DNA from: Bacteroidota bacterium
GTDB taxonomy: Bacteria > Bacteroidota > Bacteroidia > Bacteroidales > NBLH01
Direction: 5' to 3'
DNA: 64,000 nucleotides
Assembly (NCBI GenBank): GCA_025361565.1
Contig: JANYKN010000018.1
Coordinates: forward strand, 124,001-188,000
The notes beneath the pieces are model-generated. The model had not been told where the DNA came from. It was given only the letters and a program-made list of their open reading frames with translations, and made no database searches. Of this stretch, positions 53,066-62,931 are shown one piece after another (the stretch's first letter is position 1; the number at the start of each line of letters is the position of its first letter). A program made the translations under genes and the position numbers.

Positions 53066-56000
53066 ATGAAACAAAAATTGTTAGAATTCAAGTTTAAACG
53101 TTTAGGTATTGCAATGGTATTTCTGTTGCTATCCTTAAACATTTTTTCACAAACAATAACAGGTATTGTTACTTCTGCCGAAGACGGCATGGGCCTTCCC
53201 GGGGTTAATGTTGCAATAAAGGGCAGCACAAACGGGTCAATGACAGATCTTGATGGAAAATACACTATTAATGTTAATAATCCTCAGGATATATTGGTTT
53301 TCAGTTTCGTAGGTATGGAAACACAGGAAGTATTGGTTGGTAGCCAAACTGCTATTAATGTTGCCTTAAAGTCATCCGAACAATTTGTAAATGAAGTGGT
53401 AGTGGTAGGTTATGGTAAGTTAAACGTAAAAGATTTAACTTCTTCTATTACTACCCTTAAATCCGGTGAAATTTCAGCAATCCCATCCGGACAAGCCATG
53501 CAAGCATTGCAAGGAAAGATTTCAGGTGTACAGGTAATTGGCAATGGAGCACCGGGTAATTCTCCAACTATCCGTATTAGAGGTCTCGGTTCATATGCTG
53601 ACGCTGATCAAAATCCTTTGTTTGTAGTAGATGGCATGTTTTACGATAATATCGATTTTTTAAACCCGTCAGATATTGCTACAATTTCGGTATTAAAAGA
53701 TGCCTCAGCCTCTGCAATTTATGGAGTGCGTGCTGCAAATGGAGTTGTTTTAATAGAAACCAAGTCAGGTACCTATAATCAAAAGTCTAAAATTACATAT
53801 GATGGTTATTTTGGAACTCAAGTTGCCCAAAACGTTTTAAAAATGGCAAACGCCGAGCAGTTTACAACAATGGCCATGGAATCAGGTTCTGCCGCAGATA
53901 TCAGTTTTATCGGAAATGCTATGCAGCGTTATGGCAGAAGCCGGATAAACCCAAATGTACCTGATGTAAATACAGATTGGTACAAAGAAATATTGCGCAC
54001 TGCTCCCATTCAAAACCACAGTTTGTCTATTGATGGTGGCGGACAAAATGCAAGCTATTCAATTGGTGCAAGCTATTTTGCTCAAGAAGGCATACTTGCC
54101 ATGAAAAATGATTATGAGCGTTTCAACCTCAGATCAAAATTAGATTATAAAGCTAATAATTGGCTTACCGTTGGAACAAACACCGTTTGGAGCAACGCTA
54201 CAAAATATAGTGAACAAGCTTCTGCCTGGAACGAAGCTTATTTCGCAATTCCTATTATGCCGGTTTATGACGAATTGAATACCAATGCAACGCCCACAAA
54301 GTATTCCTCGGCTGAATATTTGGGATATAGGGATGGGAAAAACCCTTTTCCTACGATGGATTTCAACGAAAATCGTCTTAAAATAATGAAATTGCTCACT
54401 ACTTTTTATGCAAACATTGATATAATCCCCAACAAGTTGTCTTTTAAAACTACCTATTCATATAGCCTTGAACAGCTTAACAATCGTATAGTTGGCCTAC
54501 CTTATTTTGTAAGTCCAGTGCTCAAAAGAGATGATTCATATCTCTCAAAGTCATCAGCGCTTGGTACCCGCAACTATTGGGATAATGTACTGACTTATAC
54601 CGACAAATTTGGGAAACACGATTTAACAGTGATGTTGGGAACCTCTTACAGAGACGAAGCTGGGGAGAATCTTTACGCAGCAGCAAATAAAATCGATTCA
54701 CAGGATGAAAGACTTTGGTATATTAATCAAGTTGGAGAAGCTAATGTTCTAACTTCAGGTGTTGGTGATGGAGGATATCGGGAATATGGTTTTTCATATT
54801 TCGGAAGGGTGTCTTACAACTATGATAATAAATATTTGGTTTATGGAACTTTAAGAGCCGATGGAACCTCAAAATACCAGGAGAAATGGGGATACTTCCC
54901 ATCAGTAGGTGTTGGTTGGGTAATTTCGGAAGAGAGTTTCCTTAAAAATATAAGCCAGATTAACTTTTTAAAATTACGTGCCTCATGGGGAAGACTTGGT
55001 AACGACAAAGTAGATGCCAGTGATGGTGCAACAACCACTACTGCTGTAAATACTGCAATTAATGGTCAACTAGTTTCAGGAGCAGTTACTACAAGTACTT
55101 TCACCTGGCTTGGTTGGGAAGTAATTGAAGAATCCAATTTTGGTATTACCTCAAAATTGATTAATAGCCATTTGTCTGTTGATGCAGATTATTATATACG
55201 TGATACAAAAAATGCAGTAATCCCAATCCAATATCCATTTGGATTAGGCAGTACAAGGAAAAACGCTGGTCAAATCAGAAATTCAGGTTTCGAACTTGCT
55301 TTGAACTGGAACAATAATATTACAAATGACCTTTCTTATAATGTTGGTTTAAATTTATCTACACTTAAAAATGAGGTTCGCGATCTTTATGGACAACCTT
55401 ATATTGATGGTGGTAGCGCCGAATTCCGTCAACGGTCAATTGTTGGGGATCCGCTTATGGCATTTTATGGATTAGAAGTAGCTGGAGTTTATCAGAATGA
55501 TGCAGAAATTGCTGCAGATCCTGTTGCTGTTGCAAATGATCTTGTTCCCGGAGATTTCAAATATAAAGACCAGGATAATAACGGTATTATTGATGGTAGC
55601 GATAGGGTTGTGCTGGGTTCCTATTTCCCTTCATTTACTTATGGTTTTAATTTGGGCGTTAACTGGAAAAACTTTGAATTTTCGGCCAATTTAATGGGCC
55701 AAAAAGGAAATAAAATCCTTAACCGCAAACGTGGTGAAATGATTTGGACAAACGATGGAAATTTGGACGCAGATCTTGCCATTAACCGTTGGCATGGTGA
55801 GGGTACATCAAATTCTTATCCATCATCGGCAGGTTTACGAAAAGGCTGGAACCAAAAAATGAGCTCCTATTTTGTTGAGGATGGTTCTTTCTTCAGGATT
55901 CAAAATGTTCAGTTAGCCTATAATATTAAAGGCAAAAAAATGTTTGGTGCCCCAATACCGGCAATAAGAATTTCAATGACAGCTGCCAGACCATTAACCT

Positions 56001-56104
56001 TATTCAAATATAATGGTTTCAATCCTGAAATTGCAAATGGTATAGATACACAAACCTATCCAATTCCGGCAGTTTATACCTTTGGGCTAAATGTTAGTTT
56101 TTAA
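53066..56104 (+). CDS. SusC/RagA-family TonB-dependent outer-membrane transporter
   Basis: 1012 aa. Signal peptide (~1-29), carboxypeptidase-like regulatory domain (~30-110, ITGIVTSAEDGMGLPGVNVAIKGSTNG), plug domain with the TonB-box-like VNEVVVVGYG and SVLKDASASAIYGVRAANGVVLIETK, then a 22-stranded barrel ending in a C-terminal strand TFGLNVSF. It imports oligosaccharide across the outer membrane powered by TonB-ExbBD, with the SusD-like lid encoded 12 bp downstream. First gene of the polysaccharide utilisation operon. Confidence 0.96.
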   Translation: MKQKLLEFKFKRLGIAMVFLLLSLNIFSQTITGIVTSAEDGMGLPGVNVAIKGSTNGSMTDLDGKYTINVNNPQDILVFSFVGMETQEVLVGSQTAINVALKSSEQFVNEVVVVGYGKLNVKDLTSSITTLKSGEISAIPSGQAMQALQGKISGVQVIGNGAPGNSPTIRIRGLGSYADADQNPLFVVDGMFYDNIDFLNPSDIATISVLKDASASAIYGVRAANGVVLIETKSGTYNQKSKITYDGYFGTQVAQNVLKMANAEQFTTMAMESGSAADISFIGNAMQRYGRSRINPNVPDVNTDWYKEILRTAPIQNHSLSIDGGGQNASYSIGASYFAQEGILAMKNDYERFNLRSKLDYKANNWLTVGTNTVWSNATKYSEQASAWNEAYFAIPIMPVYDELNTNATPTKYSSAEYLGYRDGKNPFPTMDFNENRLKIMKLLTTFYANIDIIPNKLSFKTTYSYSLEQLNNRIVGLPYFVSPVLKRDDSYLSKSSALGTRNYWDNVLTYTDKFGKHDLTVMLGTSYRDEAGENLYAAANKIDSQDERLWYINQVGEANVLTSGVGDGGYREYGFSYFGRVSYNYDNKYLVYGTLRADGTSKYQEKWGYFPSVGVGWVISEESFLKNISQINFLKLRASWGRLGNDKVDASDGATTTTAVNTAINGQLVSGAVTTSTFTWLGWEVIEESNFGITSKLINSHLSVDADYYIRDTKNAVIPIQYPFGLGSTRKNAGQIRNSGFELALNWNNNITNDLSYNVGLNLSTLKNEVRDLYGQPYIDGGSAEFRQRSIVGDPLMAFYGLEVAGVYQNDAEIAADPVAVANDLVPGDFKYKDQDNNGIIDGSDRVVLGSYFPSFTYGFNLGVNWKNFEFSANLMGQKGNKILNRKRGEMIWTNDGNLDADLAINRWHGEGTSNSYPSSAGLRKGWNQKMSSYFVEDGSFFRIQNVQLAYNIKGKKMFGAPIPAIRISMTAARPLTLFKYNGFNPEIANGIDTQTYPIPAVYTFGLNVSF

Positions 56105-56115
56105 TTATCTAAAAT

Positions 56116-57657
56116 ATGATGACTATGAAATTATTTAATTTCTCGATAAAAATAAATTTCCTGATGATTACTCTGCTGTTTATAGCAGCTTGTAACGAAA
56201 AATTGGATACTCCGCCTGAAAATACAAAATTTACAGGAGAAACAGATTACACAATTACCGACAATATGGTTTTGCCATTGCTCGGGGCCTATGCTGAATT
56301 CCAATCAAGGGGATGGGAAGATTTTCCAATGATTTCTGTCAGGGGAGATGATGTAAATGCAGGTGGCCTTGGTGATCAACAAGATTTTACCGAAGAGGAT
56401 AAATTCAATTACAACAAAGATTATTGGATGTTTAACTCGGTATGGCAAAATTTGTATGCTGATATTTTTAAAACAGAATCGTCTATGGAGCAAATATTAA
56501 AATACAAAGAATTTGCTGCCAACCCAAGCACTGCTGATGAATATATAGCAGAAGCAAAAGTACTCCGCGCATTTTTGCTATTTCAAATATCTCGTGTTTG
56601 GGGTGCTGTATTTATTCCTACCAGTTCAGATCCTTCGGATTTGCTGGTTGCTAATTTAGCAACAAAAGATGAAGTAATGCAACACATCTCCGATCAAATG
56701 GACGAGGTTATTCCGTTGTTGAAGGATATGCATCCAAATGAACGTGTCGATATACCAGGCGGAGTAACCAAATATACAGCGCTTGCCATAAAAGCATTGG
56801 CCAATCTTGAATTAAAAAACTACCAAGGGGTCGCCGATGCAACTTCTCAAATAATCAGCTCCGGTAAATTTAGCCTTGAACCTGATTTTTACGAACTTTT
56901 CAAAATTGCAGGTAAACTGAACAGTGAAAATTTGTTTGAGATGCAATTTTCAGACTTTGGAAAAGGTACAGGGGATAATATGATCTATCCTTTTGAATTC
57001 TTTGGTCCCCAAGGATGGACACCTGCAGTATCAGGCGCCACTGGTGGATGGGGATTTTATGAACCAAGTATTAAATGGATTAAATTTATGCTTGACAGGG
57101 GCGAAACTACCCGTTTACAAACAAGCGTGCTTTTCACCGACCGTGGAATAACAGAAATTGAAAGTGATCCAAATTACAGTACTTTGCCGGCATGGATTAC
57201 CAATACAACACCTTCGGGCGATGTATTAAATGATTATGCCCGTGCCAAGTTTGCCAGTGGTAAACATTATCTTCCATCAGATCAACTTACTCCCGGAAGG
57301 ACAGTATATGGCACTAATAAAAATTTCACCTGCATTCGCTATGCTGAAATATTGTTGATGCATGCTGAAGCGCTAACACAAGGTGCTACTGGTTCAGGAA
57401 TGACAGCGGATGAGGCTGTAAATGCAGTTAGAGATAGGGCAGGTCTTGCTCCATTAACAGGTGTTACCAATGGACAGGTTATGGACGAAAAATTTGCCGA
57501 ACTGGCAATGGAATGGGGCACTCGTTATTACGATATGATAAGATTAGGTAAATTTAGCGAGTTGAGTTACGATGGAAGAACATTTACTGAGGACAAAGCT
57601 TATCTTCCTTATCCACAGATTCAGGTAGATTTACTTCCTGCTTTGCAAAATAAATAG
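56116..57657 (+). CDS. SusD/RagB-family nutrient-binding outer-membrane lipoprotein
   Basis: 513 aa. Lipobox FIAACNE near residue 26, then the SusD fold: N-terminal helices with MFNSVWQNLYADIFKTES and LRAFLLFQISRVWGAV, TPR-like core, and the C-terminal RagB/SusD segment IRYAEILLMHAEAL...AVNAVRDRAGLAPLTG and MEWGTRYYDMIRLGKF. It forms the lid on the SusC barrel and binds the oligosaccharide. Start could also be the ATG at 56125. Confidence 0.96.
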   Translation: MMTMKLFNFSIKINFLMITLLFIAACNEKLDTPPENTKFTGETDYTITDNMVLPLLGAYAEFQSRGWEDFPMISVRGDDVNAGGLGDQQDFTEEDKFNYNKDYWMFNSVWQNLYADIFKTESSMEQILKYKEFAANPSTADEYIAEAKVLRAFLLFQISRVWGAVFIPTSSDPSDLLVANLATKDEVMQHISDQMDEVIPLLKDMHPNERVDIPGGVTKYTALAIKALANLELKNYQGVADATSQIISSGKFSLEPDFYELFKIAGKLNSENLFEMQFSDFGKGTGDNMIYPFEFFGPQGWTPAVSGATGGWGFYEPSIKWIKFMLDRGETTRLQTSVLFTDRGITEIESDPNYSTLPAWITNTTPSGDVLNDYARAKFASGKHYLPSDQLTPGRTVYGTNKNFTCIRYAEILLMHAEALTQGATGSGMTADEAVNAVRDRAGLAPLTGVTNGQVMDEKFAELAMEWGTRYYDMIRLGKFSELSYDGRTFTEDKAYLPYPQIQVDLLPALQNK

Positions 57658-57685
57658 CACTAATTAACTATTTAAAAACAATTTT

Positions 57686-59320
57686 ATGAAAATATATAAA
57701 CAACTTATTTTAGGAATATTTACCTTGTTTTTTGCATTAGCATGTAACAAAGGTATAGATCCGATTAGTTCTGTAGCCCCTGGTGTTGACGAGTCAGCAC
57801 CTGTGGTTAAAATAACTTACCCCGCAGATGGAACAGAGGTTTCTGATATGGATACTGCTGTAAACATCAAGTTTGACGTTACTGATGATATTGAAATAAA
57901 AACCGTCGCGGTAAAAATTGACGGAGTTGAAATCGCTAGTTTCGATAGCTTTAAGGATTATCGCCATGCCATTCTTGAATATCTTTATACTCAACTTAAA
58001 ACGAATGGGGATCATGTACTATCTATTACTGCTACCGACCTTGAAGGTAAAAGCACTACTACTATTTCCAATTTCCAGAAAAAAGCGTATGTGCCTGTAC
58101 TTGCAAGCGAAACCTTGTACATGAATTTTGATGGAAACTATGTTGACAGAATTTCATATGCTTATGCTACAATTGTTGGTATGCCAGGATTCTCGGGAAG
58201 TGGGCTGAAAGGTTCGAATGCTTATAGAGGAGCAACTGATGCTTACTTAACTTTTCCAATTACCAATCTGGTTAGCACCGAGTTTAGTGGTGCCTTCTGG
58301 TATAAAGTAAATGCATCTCCAGATAGGTCAGGTATCCTGAATATAAGCCCTGTTGGTGAAGACAGAACCAAAGGATTCAGACTATTCCGCGAAGGAAGTG
58401 CAAGCGCACAGCGAATCAAGCTTAATGTTGGAACTGGATCAGCAGAAACATGGAATGATGGGCAGGAGATTGTTGCGCCAGGTACGGAATGGGTCCATAT
58501 CGCTTTCACCATCTCACAAACAAGTTGCATCATTTACATCAATGGCCAGGTGGCGGCAGAAGCAGCATTAGCTGGACCTATTGATTGGACTGGATGCAGT
58601 GTACTTGGTATTGAATCTGGTGCACCAAATTTTACTTATTGGAACCATAAATCTGACCTGAGTGATATGGATGAATTACGGTTGTTCAATAAAGCACTAA
58701 CTCAAGAAGAAATTGCTGCTTTGATTGAAAACGATAAGCCTTATACTCCTAAATACGATGGCGAAGTGCTTTATATGCCATTTGATGGAAATTATAAAGA
58801 ACTTGTTAGCAAAACTGACGCTTCAGTTGTTGGAACTCCCGGATTTGATGCATTAGGTAAAAAAGGTCAGGCTTATGCAGGTGCAGCTGATTCGTACCTT
58901 ACTTTCCCAACAGCAGGAATTACAGGATCTTCATATAGTGCAGTTTTTTGGTACAAAGTAAATGCTTCTCCCACTGCAGCAGGTATACTAAATACCAGCC
59001 TGACAGGTGAAGACCGGACCAAAGGCTTCCGTTTGTTCCGTGAAGGCGATGCAAACTTACAACGCATCAAACTTAATATTGGAATAGGAACAGCTGGGAC
59101 TGGAGAAACATGGAACGATGGTCAACAGATTGATGCAACTGTTACAGATTGGGTACATATCGCATTTACAGTTTCATCGTCGCATTGTATCATTTATATT
59201 AATGGTGTAGTTGCTGCTGATGTAGCCTCAGCAGGTGGTATGGATTGGACTGGTTGTGATGCAATAAGTATCGGATCCGGAGCCCCAAACTTTACCTATT
59301 GGGGCACTTGTCTGATCTAA
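57686..59320 (+). CDS. surface lipoprotein with Ig-like and two LamG domains, frameshifted at the 3' end
   Basis: 544 aa as read. Lipobox FALACNKG (cysteine 20), Ig-like domain (~38-130, PVVKITYPADGTEVSDMDTAVNIKFDVTDDIEIKTV), then two LamG/concanavalin-like repeats (~140-350 and ~355-544). Each repeat has DRTKGFRLFREG and WVHIAF..S..CIIYINGxVAA. Position after susD suggests a surface glycan-binding protein. Repeat 2 stops at GAPNFTYWGTCLI; adding one G at 59301-59304 restores WGHLSDLSLYDELRLFNKEL..., matching repeat 1, to a stop at 59400. Either a real mutation or a base-call error in a G run. Confidence 0.88.
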   Translation: MKIYKQLILGIFTLFFALACNKGIDPISSVAPGVDESAPVVKITYPADGTEVSDMDTAVNIKFDVTDDIEIKTVAVKIDGVEIASFDSFKDYRHAILEYLYTQLKTNGDHVLSITATDLEGKSTTTISNFQKKAYVPVLASETLYMNFDGNYVDRISYAYATIVGMPGFSGSGLKGSNAYRGATDAYLTFPITNLVSTEFSGAFWYKVNASPDRSGILNISPVGEDRTKGFRLFREGSASAQRIKLNVGTGSAETWNDGQEIVAPGTEWVHIAFTISQTSCIIYINGQVAAEAALAGPIDWTGCSVLGIESGAPNFTYWNHKSDLSDMDELRLFNKALTQEEIAALIENDKPYTPKYDGEVLYMPFDGNYKELVSKTDASVVGTPGFDALGKKGQAYAGAADSYLTFPTAGITGSSYSAVFWYKVNASPTAAGILNTSLTGEDRTKGFRLFREGDANLQRIKLNIGIGTAGTGETWNDGQQIDATVTDWVHIAFTVSSSHCIIYINGVVAADVASAGGMDWTGCDAISIGSGAPNFTYWGTCLI

Positions 59321-59449
59321 GTTTGTATGATGAATTGCGCTTGTTCAACAAAGAACTTTCGCAAACTGAAATTCAAACAATTATTGCTAATGAGAATTAA
59401 TTAGTTAAAAGTTGGTTATTTAAATAGTATCGATTAATTGGTTATTATC

Positions 59450-59479
59450 AAGGCTGTCTGGAAGTTACCGGACAGCCTT
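59450..59479 (+). other. strong intercistronic hairpin within the PUL operon
   Basis: 12-bp stem AAGGCTGTCTGG (59450-59461) / CCGGACAGCCTT (59468-59479) with one G-T wobble and a 6-nt loop, between the LamG gene and the first GH144 gene. No T run follows on the plus strand, so it looks more like an mRNA-stability or partial-attenuation element than a full terminator. Confidence 0.6.
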
Positions 59480-59526
59480 ATAATCAATCATTCTACAGAA
59501 ACTCTTAGCAATTCAAAAATAAGAAA

Positions 59527-61506
59527 ATGAAGATTAACTATTTGATTTTTATCATTATACTACTCATTCCTTTCGCTTGTAAAAAACAAAACGACAACCC
59601 AAAACCTGAGCAGTTGAGCATCAACTATGTAAAAATTGGTACAATATCGCTCAATGAGTCTGCTACTGTTGATGGTGTTCCTGTCGATAAAAATATCACT
59701 ATTGAATTTACCAAATCTATTGACACAAATACAGTCAGAGATAACATCATTTTATTGAAATCCGGAGGCGGATTAATTCCTTTTTCTATCCAATACAACA
59801 ACAATAACAAAATAATTATTTTAAGTCCAATCAGTTCCTTTGATTCAAAATCACTTTATACACTAGAAATTCATAGCGGATTAAAAAGTATTGAAAATCA
59901 GATTTTTGCAGGAAGCAATTATTCATTTAAAACAGTTACAGGCACTTTTAAAGTTCAAGAAATAAATATCAATACTACTAATTTTTTAAATCCAAATGTT
60001 CCACAAAACATTGACTATAAAAACATTAATATAGAAATCCTGTTTTCGGAAGCACTAAATGCTTCAAACTACCAATCGGCAATCAGCTTAACAGGAAATC
60101 CATCAGTCACTTTTGCATTGTCTGAAAACAATACAAAACTAACAATTACCAATAATTCACAATTTACTGATTTAAGTCGCTATTATTTGAATATCTCGCC
60201 GAGTTTGCGTGCCGCAAATGGTTTCGAATTTGCAGGTTTCAACAATCGTTTCTACACTTCCCTGGACTCCACCTCTAAATTCCCCCAAATTACAGATGAT
60301 GAACTACTTGAACTTATCCAAAAGCAAACCTTCAAATATTTTTGGGATTTTGGCCATCCAACCTGTGGATTGGCAAGAGAAAGAAATACTTCTGGTGATA
60401 TTGTTACCACCGGAGGTTCCGGATTTGGAATTATGGCGCTGATTGTAGGCATGGACCGCAATTTTATCACTCGTGCCCAAGGCCTTGCAAGGATGGAAAC
60501 CATTGTTGATTTCCTTGGAACTGCCGATCGTTTTCATGGCGCATGGCCACATTGGATGAATGGCGTCACCGGAAAAGTTATACCGTTTGGCACCAAAGAT
60601 GATGGCGGCGATTTGGTTGAAACTTCGTTCCTTGTTCAAGGTTTGCTTACTTTCAGACAGTATTTGAATCCCGGAGTGCCAGCAGAAAATACATTAATCA
60701 CTAAAATAAATACATTGTGGCAAGGCGTGGAATGGAACTGGTATACACAAGGAGGACAAAATGTACTGTACTGGCATTGGTCGCCAAACTTCAACTGGGA
60801 CATGAACTTTGCACTTCGTGGATATTACGAAGCGATGATTACATATATCCTGGCCACAGCATCGCCAACACATGGCATTGCCACCAATCTTTATCACGAG
60901 GGTTGGTGCAGGAGTGGTGGCATTATAAATGGTAAGACTTTTTATGGCTATGTGCTTCCGATAGGATATGATTATGGCGGCCCTTTGTTTTTTGCCCATT
61001 ACTCTTTCCTGGGCCTTGATCCCCGAAATTTGCAAGATAATTATGCAAATTACTGGACACAAAACGTAAACCATTCGTTAATTAATTGGTCATACTGCAT
61101 GGCCAATCCGAAAAAATTTGTCGGCTACAGCAAGGATTGCTGGGGATTAACAGCCAGCGACGACCAAAATGGCTATGATGCACATCAACCTACAAACGAT
61201 TTGGGAGTGATTTCGCCCACAGCAGCCGTTTCATCTCTCCCCTACTGCCCGGAACAATCCATGAATGCAATCAGGAATTTTTATTATTTGCTCGGAGACA
61301 AAACCTGGGGTGACTATGGATTTTATGATGCCTTTAACATAACAGAAAACTGGTGGGCAAGTTCATCCCTTGCTATTGATCAGGGACCTATGATAATAAT
61401 GATTGAAAATTACCGTACACAATTATTATGGAATTTATTTATGTCATGCCCTGAGATTACAGGAGCTTCAGGAGCATTACATGGCTTAGGATTTACTGGA
61501 TATTGA
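59527..61506 (+). CDS. GH144-type glycoside hydrolase lipoprotein with N-terminal Ig-like domains
   Basis: 659 aa. Lipobox IPFACKKQ (cysteine 18); two Big_5-like Ig domains (~30-140 and ~145-240, e.g. VPVDKNITIEFTKSIDTNTVRDNIILLK); then a Glycoamylase (PF10091) catalytic domain ~255-655 with FKYFWDFGHPTCGLARERNT, TTGGSGFGIMALIVG, FHGAWPHWMNG, DGGDLVETSFLVQGLL and YWHWSPNFNWDMN. Characterised GH144 enzymes (Chitinophaga pinensis) are endo-beta-1,2-glucanases. Surface-anchored by its lipid, it probably makes the first cuts outside the cell. Substrate is inferred from family. Confidence 0.88.
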   Translation: MKINYLIFIIILLIPFACKKQNDNPKPEQLSINYVKIGTISLNESATVDGVPVDKNITIEFTKSIDTNTVRDNIILLKSGGGLIPFSIQYNNNNKIIILSPISSFDSKSLYTLEIHSGLKSIENQIFAGSNYSFKTVTGTFKVQEININTTNFLNPNVPQNIDYKNINIEILFSEALNASNYQSAISLTGNPSVTFALSENNTKLTITNNSQFTDLSRYYLNISPSLRAANGFEFAGFNNRFYTSLDSTSKFPQITDDELLELIQKQTFKYFWDFGHPTCGLARERNTSGDIVTTGGSGFGIMALIVGMDRNFITRAQGLARMETIVDFLGTADRFHGAWPHWMNGVTGKVIPFGTKDDGGDLVETSFLVQGLLTFRQYLNPGVPAENTLITKINTLWQGVEWNWYTQGGQNVLYWHWSPNFNWDMNFALRGYYEAMITYILATASPTHGIATNLYHEGWCRSGGIINGKTFYGYVLPIGYDYGGPLFFAHYSFLGLDPRNLQDNYANYWTQNVNHSLINWSYCMANPKKFVGYSKDCWGLTASDDQNGYDAHQPTNDLGVISPTAAVSSLPYCPEQSMNAIRNFYYLLGDKTWGDYGFYDAFNITENWWASSSLAIDQGPMIIMIENYRTQLLWNLFMSCPEITGASGALHGLGFTGY

Positions 61507-61548
61507 TTCAATTCTATTGGGGTTGAATCAATACATTAACTAAACAAA

Positions 61549-62907
61549 ATGGTAAATAAAATTATAACCGCAACATTCATTCTATTTTCTTTCAGCGCTT
61601 GTTTATCCACAAACAAAAATCAAACTGCTGAAATTGAGAATATTGCCATCATTTCCGATTCATCGTTATTGGATTTGGTACAGAAACAAACCATTAAATA
61701 TTTTACCGAAGGTGCAGAACCAACAAGTGGAATGGCCCGTGAACGATTCAATGTGGACAATATCTATCCCGAAAATGATAAAAATATTGTTACCAGTGGT
61801 GGTAGCGGTTTTGGTGTGATGGCGCTGATTGTAGGCATGGAAAGAAAATTTATTTCCAGGGAAGAAGGTATCCAACAATTGGAAAAAATTGTCCATTTTC
61901 TTGAAACTGCAGATCATTTCCATGGCGCTTGGCCACATTGGTGGAACGGTGAAACAGGTAAAGTAAAACCTTTTGGCCAAAAGGACAATGGTGCAGATCT
62001 GGTGGAAACTTCATATATGCTGCAGGGTTTGCTTTGTGCACGCCAATATTTGAAAGATGGTAGTGAAAAAGAAAAAGGAATTGCCCAACGCATTGATAAA
62101 TTGTGGAAAGAAGTAGAATTCGACTGGTTCCGCAATGGCCAAAATGTGCTTTACTGGCACTGGAGCCCAAACTATAAATGGGAAATGAATTTTCCTGTCC
62201 ATGGATATAATGAATGTTTGATCATGTATGTTTTGGCAGCATCATCGCCAACTCACGGAATTTCCGCCGAAGTTTATCACCAGGGCTGGGCCCAAGGAGG
62301 CAAATTAAAATATACACATCAGGCTTTGGGTTTTCCTTTGAGCCTTCGTTATCAGGGAAACCCGCCAAATGGAGCGCCTTTGTTCTGGTCGCATTATTCT
62401 TATTTGGGATTGAACCCCAAGGGATTAAAAGATACTTATGCCGATTACTGGCAAGAAAACACCAATCAAACACTCATCAACTATACTTGGTGCACAAATA
62501 ATCCCAAAAAATTCAAAGGTTATGGTAAAAACAGCTGGGGACTGACTGCCAGCTACTCAGTCAAATTTTATTCTGCACATGCTCCGGATGAGAATAGCGA
62601 TTTAGGTGTTATTTCACCAACAGCGGCACTTTCATCATTTCCATATACACCAGATCAATCTATGGCCGCATTAAAACATTGGTATTACGATATGAACGAT
62701 AAATTATGGGGATCTTACGGGTTTTATGATGCATTCAGTGAAACCGACAAATGGTATCCCCAGCAATATCTAGCCATTGATCAAGGGCCAATACCCGTGA
62801 TGATTGAAAACTATCGTTCAGGTTTATTGTGGAAATTGTTTATGAGCTGCCCTGAAGTAAAAGCTGGGTTAACAAAGCTTGGGTTTGTTTCACCATGTAT
62901 TAAATAA
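61549..62907 (+). CDS. GH144-type glycoside hydrolase lipoprotein, catalytic domain only
   Basis: 452 aa. Lipobox FSACLS (cysteine 18), then directly the same Glycoamylase/GH144 domain (~35-450): TIKYFTEGAEPTSGMARERF, TSGGSGFGVMALIVGMERKFISREEG, FHGAWPHWWNG, NGADLVETSYMLQGLL, LYWHWSPNYKWEMN, AIDQGPIPVMIENYRSGLLWKLFMSCPEV. It lacks the Ig-like spacer of its neighbour, so it probably sits closer to the membrane, perhaps in the periplasm-facing leaflet. The two catalytic domains are clearly homologous but well diverged, suggesting different product or linkage preference. Confidence 0.88.
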   Translation: MVNKIITATFILFSFSACLSTNKNQTAEIENIAIISDSSLLDLVQKQTIKYFTEGAEPTSGMARERFNVDNIYPENDKNIVTSGGSGFGVMALIVGMERKFISREEGIQQLEKIVHFLETADHFHGAWPHWWNGETGKVKPFGQKDNGADLVETSYMLQGLLCARQYLKDGSEKEKGIAQRIDKLWKEVEFDWFRNGQNVLYWHWSPNYKWEMNFPVHGYNECLIMYVLAASSPTHGISAEVYHQGWAQGGKLKYTHQALGFPLSLRYQGNPPNGAPLFWSHYSYLGLNPKGLKDTYADYWQENTNQTLINYTWCTNNPKKFKGYGKNSWGLTASYSVKFYSAHAPDENSDLGVISPTAALSSFPYTPDQSMAALKHWYYDMNDKLWGSYGFYDAFSETDKWYPQQYLAIDQGPIPVMIENYRSGLLWKLFMSCPEVKAGLTKLGFVSPCIK

Positions 62908-62931
62908 TTAGCTATAAAATAAATTAAGCAC

